Below are positions 63,126 through 64,000 of a stretch of DNA of 64,000 bases, piece by piece. Each line of letters begins with the position of its first letter. The stretch's first letter is position 1. This DNA comes from Lunularia cruciata. Its lineage: Eukaryota; Streptophyta; Marchantiopsida; Lunulariales; Lunulariaceae. The notes beneath the pieces were generated by a model. The model did no database searches. It was not told the DNA's origin and saw only the letters and a program-made list of their open reading frames with translations. The position numbers were made by a program, and so were the translations under genes. The stretch is taken from positions 2,953,303 through 3,017,302 of the forward strand of contig OX419759.1 of the NCBI GenBank assembly GCA_948567375.1, in the 5' to 3' direction.

Positions 63126-64000
63126 CCAACACCACTCTTGTGTAAGCTTGGTTAGCTTCATCAAGGCTTTGGCAATGACTCTAATCCTCTCACATAATGG
63201 TGATAGAAGTTTGCCAACCCAAGGAATGCTCTCACTCTACTCACATCAATGGGCTGAGGAATACATGCAATAGCCTCCACCTTGGTTTGTTGAACACCAA
63301 GTCCTCTAGGGTAGATAGTATGACCCAAAAACTCAAATTGCTTGTGAAAGAACCTACACTTCCCAAGATGTAATTTGAGTCTATGAGATCTCAACCTCTC
63401 AGACACCTCCAACAAATTCCTCTCATGCTCCTCCACACTAGTGGTATAGACCAAAATGTCATCAATATAGCACCAAATAGAATCCAATCTAGCTAGGATC
63501 TTGTCCATGACTCTCTGAAACTCAGTAGGATTGTTCTTTAACCCAAATGGTAAGAACCTCCACTAATATAACACATCCTTATGTGAGGATCAATAGCCCA
63601 AAATGCGGTCTTGGACTTATCTTCCTCCTTGATCAACAATTGATGATATCTTGCTCAAAGATCCAAGGTACTAAAGACCTTTGCATGCCCAATCCCATTA
63701 AAGATCTTCTCTGGTGTAGGCATTGCATGCCAATCAGCCCTAGTTGGTTGGTTGATAAGACAATAATCTCCACATATCTACCTATTTGTGTAGTTGCCAT
63801 GCGTATCTTTCTTGGTTGGTATCACTATAGTTGATGCATATTCTCAATGTGAAATCTCCACCAACCTAGCCTCAAAAAGATCTCTACTCTGGCTCTAAAT
63901 CAATGTCCTCTCCATGTCACTATATTGATAAGGACATCAAAAAGTTATGTATTACTAATCAATTCAATCCAAATACCATCTCCTTTTAGAGCACCCAAAT
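63126..64000 (-). pseudogene. Family 1 reverse transcriptase, copy 1c (continues off the window)
   Basis: WCYIDDILVYTTSVEEHERN (YIDD active site), RSHRLKLHLGKCRFFHKQFE, GHTIYPRGLGVQQTKVEAIA, FLGLANFYHHYVRG. N-terminal parts (AGYHQLLIKEEDKSKTAFWA-like text, GDYCLINQ) are readable to about 63850 with frameshifts. The upstream linker and methyltransferase, if present, lie beyond 64000. Confidence 0.8.

Larger units (their letters stand above)
60128..64000 (-). mobile_element. Family 1 element, partial (copy 1c)
   Basis: 3' half of a minus-strand family 1 element, entering copy 3c in its integrase start. It runs b-a-b repeats, PHD, integrase, RNase H and RT, and leaves the window before the methyltransferase. 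It is more diverged than 1a. The target duplication cannot be read as the far end is outside. Confidence 0.85.

Overview
The window is gene-poor plant nuclear DNA made almost entirely of nested LTR-type retrotransposons. I see no host gene, tRNA, rRNA or CRISPR array. Plant origin follows from the elements: a Tat/Athila-like Ty3 family whose reverse transcriptase carries FIDDFCVYG, chromodomain Ty3 elements with initiator-Met-tRNA primer sites, and many C-to-T type stop codons as expected of methylated plant repeats. PHD-bearing Ty3 elements and retroelement methyltransferases are, as far as I recall, features of algae and charophytes, so a non-flowering land plant (fern, lycophyte or gymnosperm) or a close relative is my guess. 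The species cannot be read from the sequence.

Layout, from target-site duplications (TSDs) and junctions. Unclassified DNA (1-2153) is followed by an old solo LTR of family 3 (copy 3a, 2154-2461 and 46350-46455). Into it went a family 1 element (copy 1b, plus strand, 2462-46349). Copy 1b was then split by three insertions. The first is family 2 copy 2a (minus, 5865-23654), whose own 3' LTR was hit by a second family 1 element, copy 1a (minus, 6271-16260). The second is family 2 copy 2b (plus, 25785-36949), itself hit by a 3.8-kb family 4 insertion (30895-34673). The third is family 3 copy 3b (plus, 38037-42518). To the right lie a relic region with two solo LTRs (46456-50028), an old family 3 copy 3c (from 50029) split by a nearly complete family 5 chromovirus copy 5a (51417-58011), and a third family 1 element, copy 1c (minus, from about 60128 to the window end).

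Family 1 is the most interesting. It is about 10 kb with gag, CCHC knuckles, a retropepsin-like protease, a DNA cytosine-5 methyltransferase domain between protease and reverse transcriptase, then RT, RNase H, a DDE integrase and a C-terminal PHD finger. Its ends are not ordinary LTRs. A 450-bp repeat 'a' and a 107-bp repeat 'b' are arranged a-internal-b-a-b, the split direct repeat layout known from DIRS/PAT-type elements, yet the element encodes a DDE integrase and is flanked by 4-bp TSDs.

Family 2 is Tat-like with an extra zinc-knuckle ORF upstream of gag. Families 3 and 5 are chromovirus-like with an initiator-Met primer site. Families 2, 3 and 5 all carry short leader ORFs upstream of gag that share one roughly 55-residue pattern, which I do not recognise. 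Family 4 has TG...CA ends, no gag or pol, and a well preserved antisense ORF with a long coiled coil. All open reading frames are broken by stops or frameshifts, so gene entries are given as pseudogenes.
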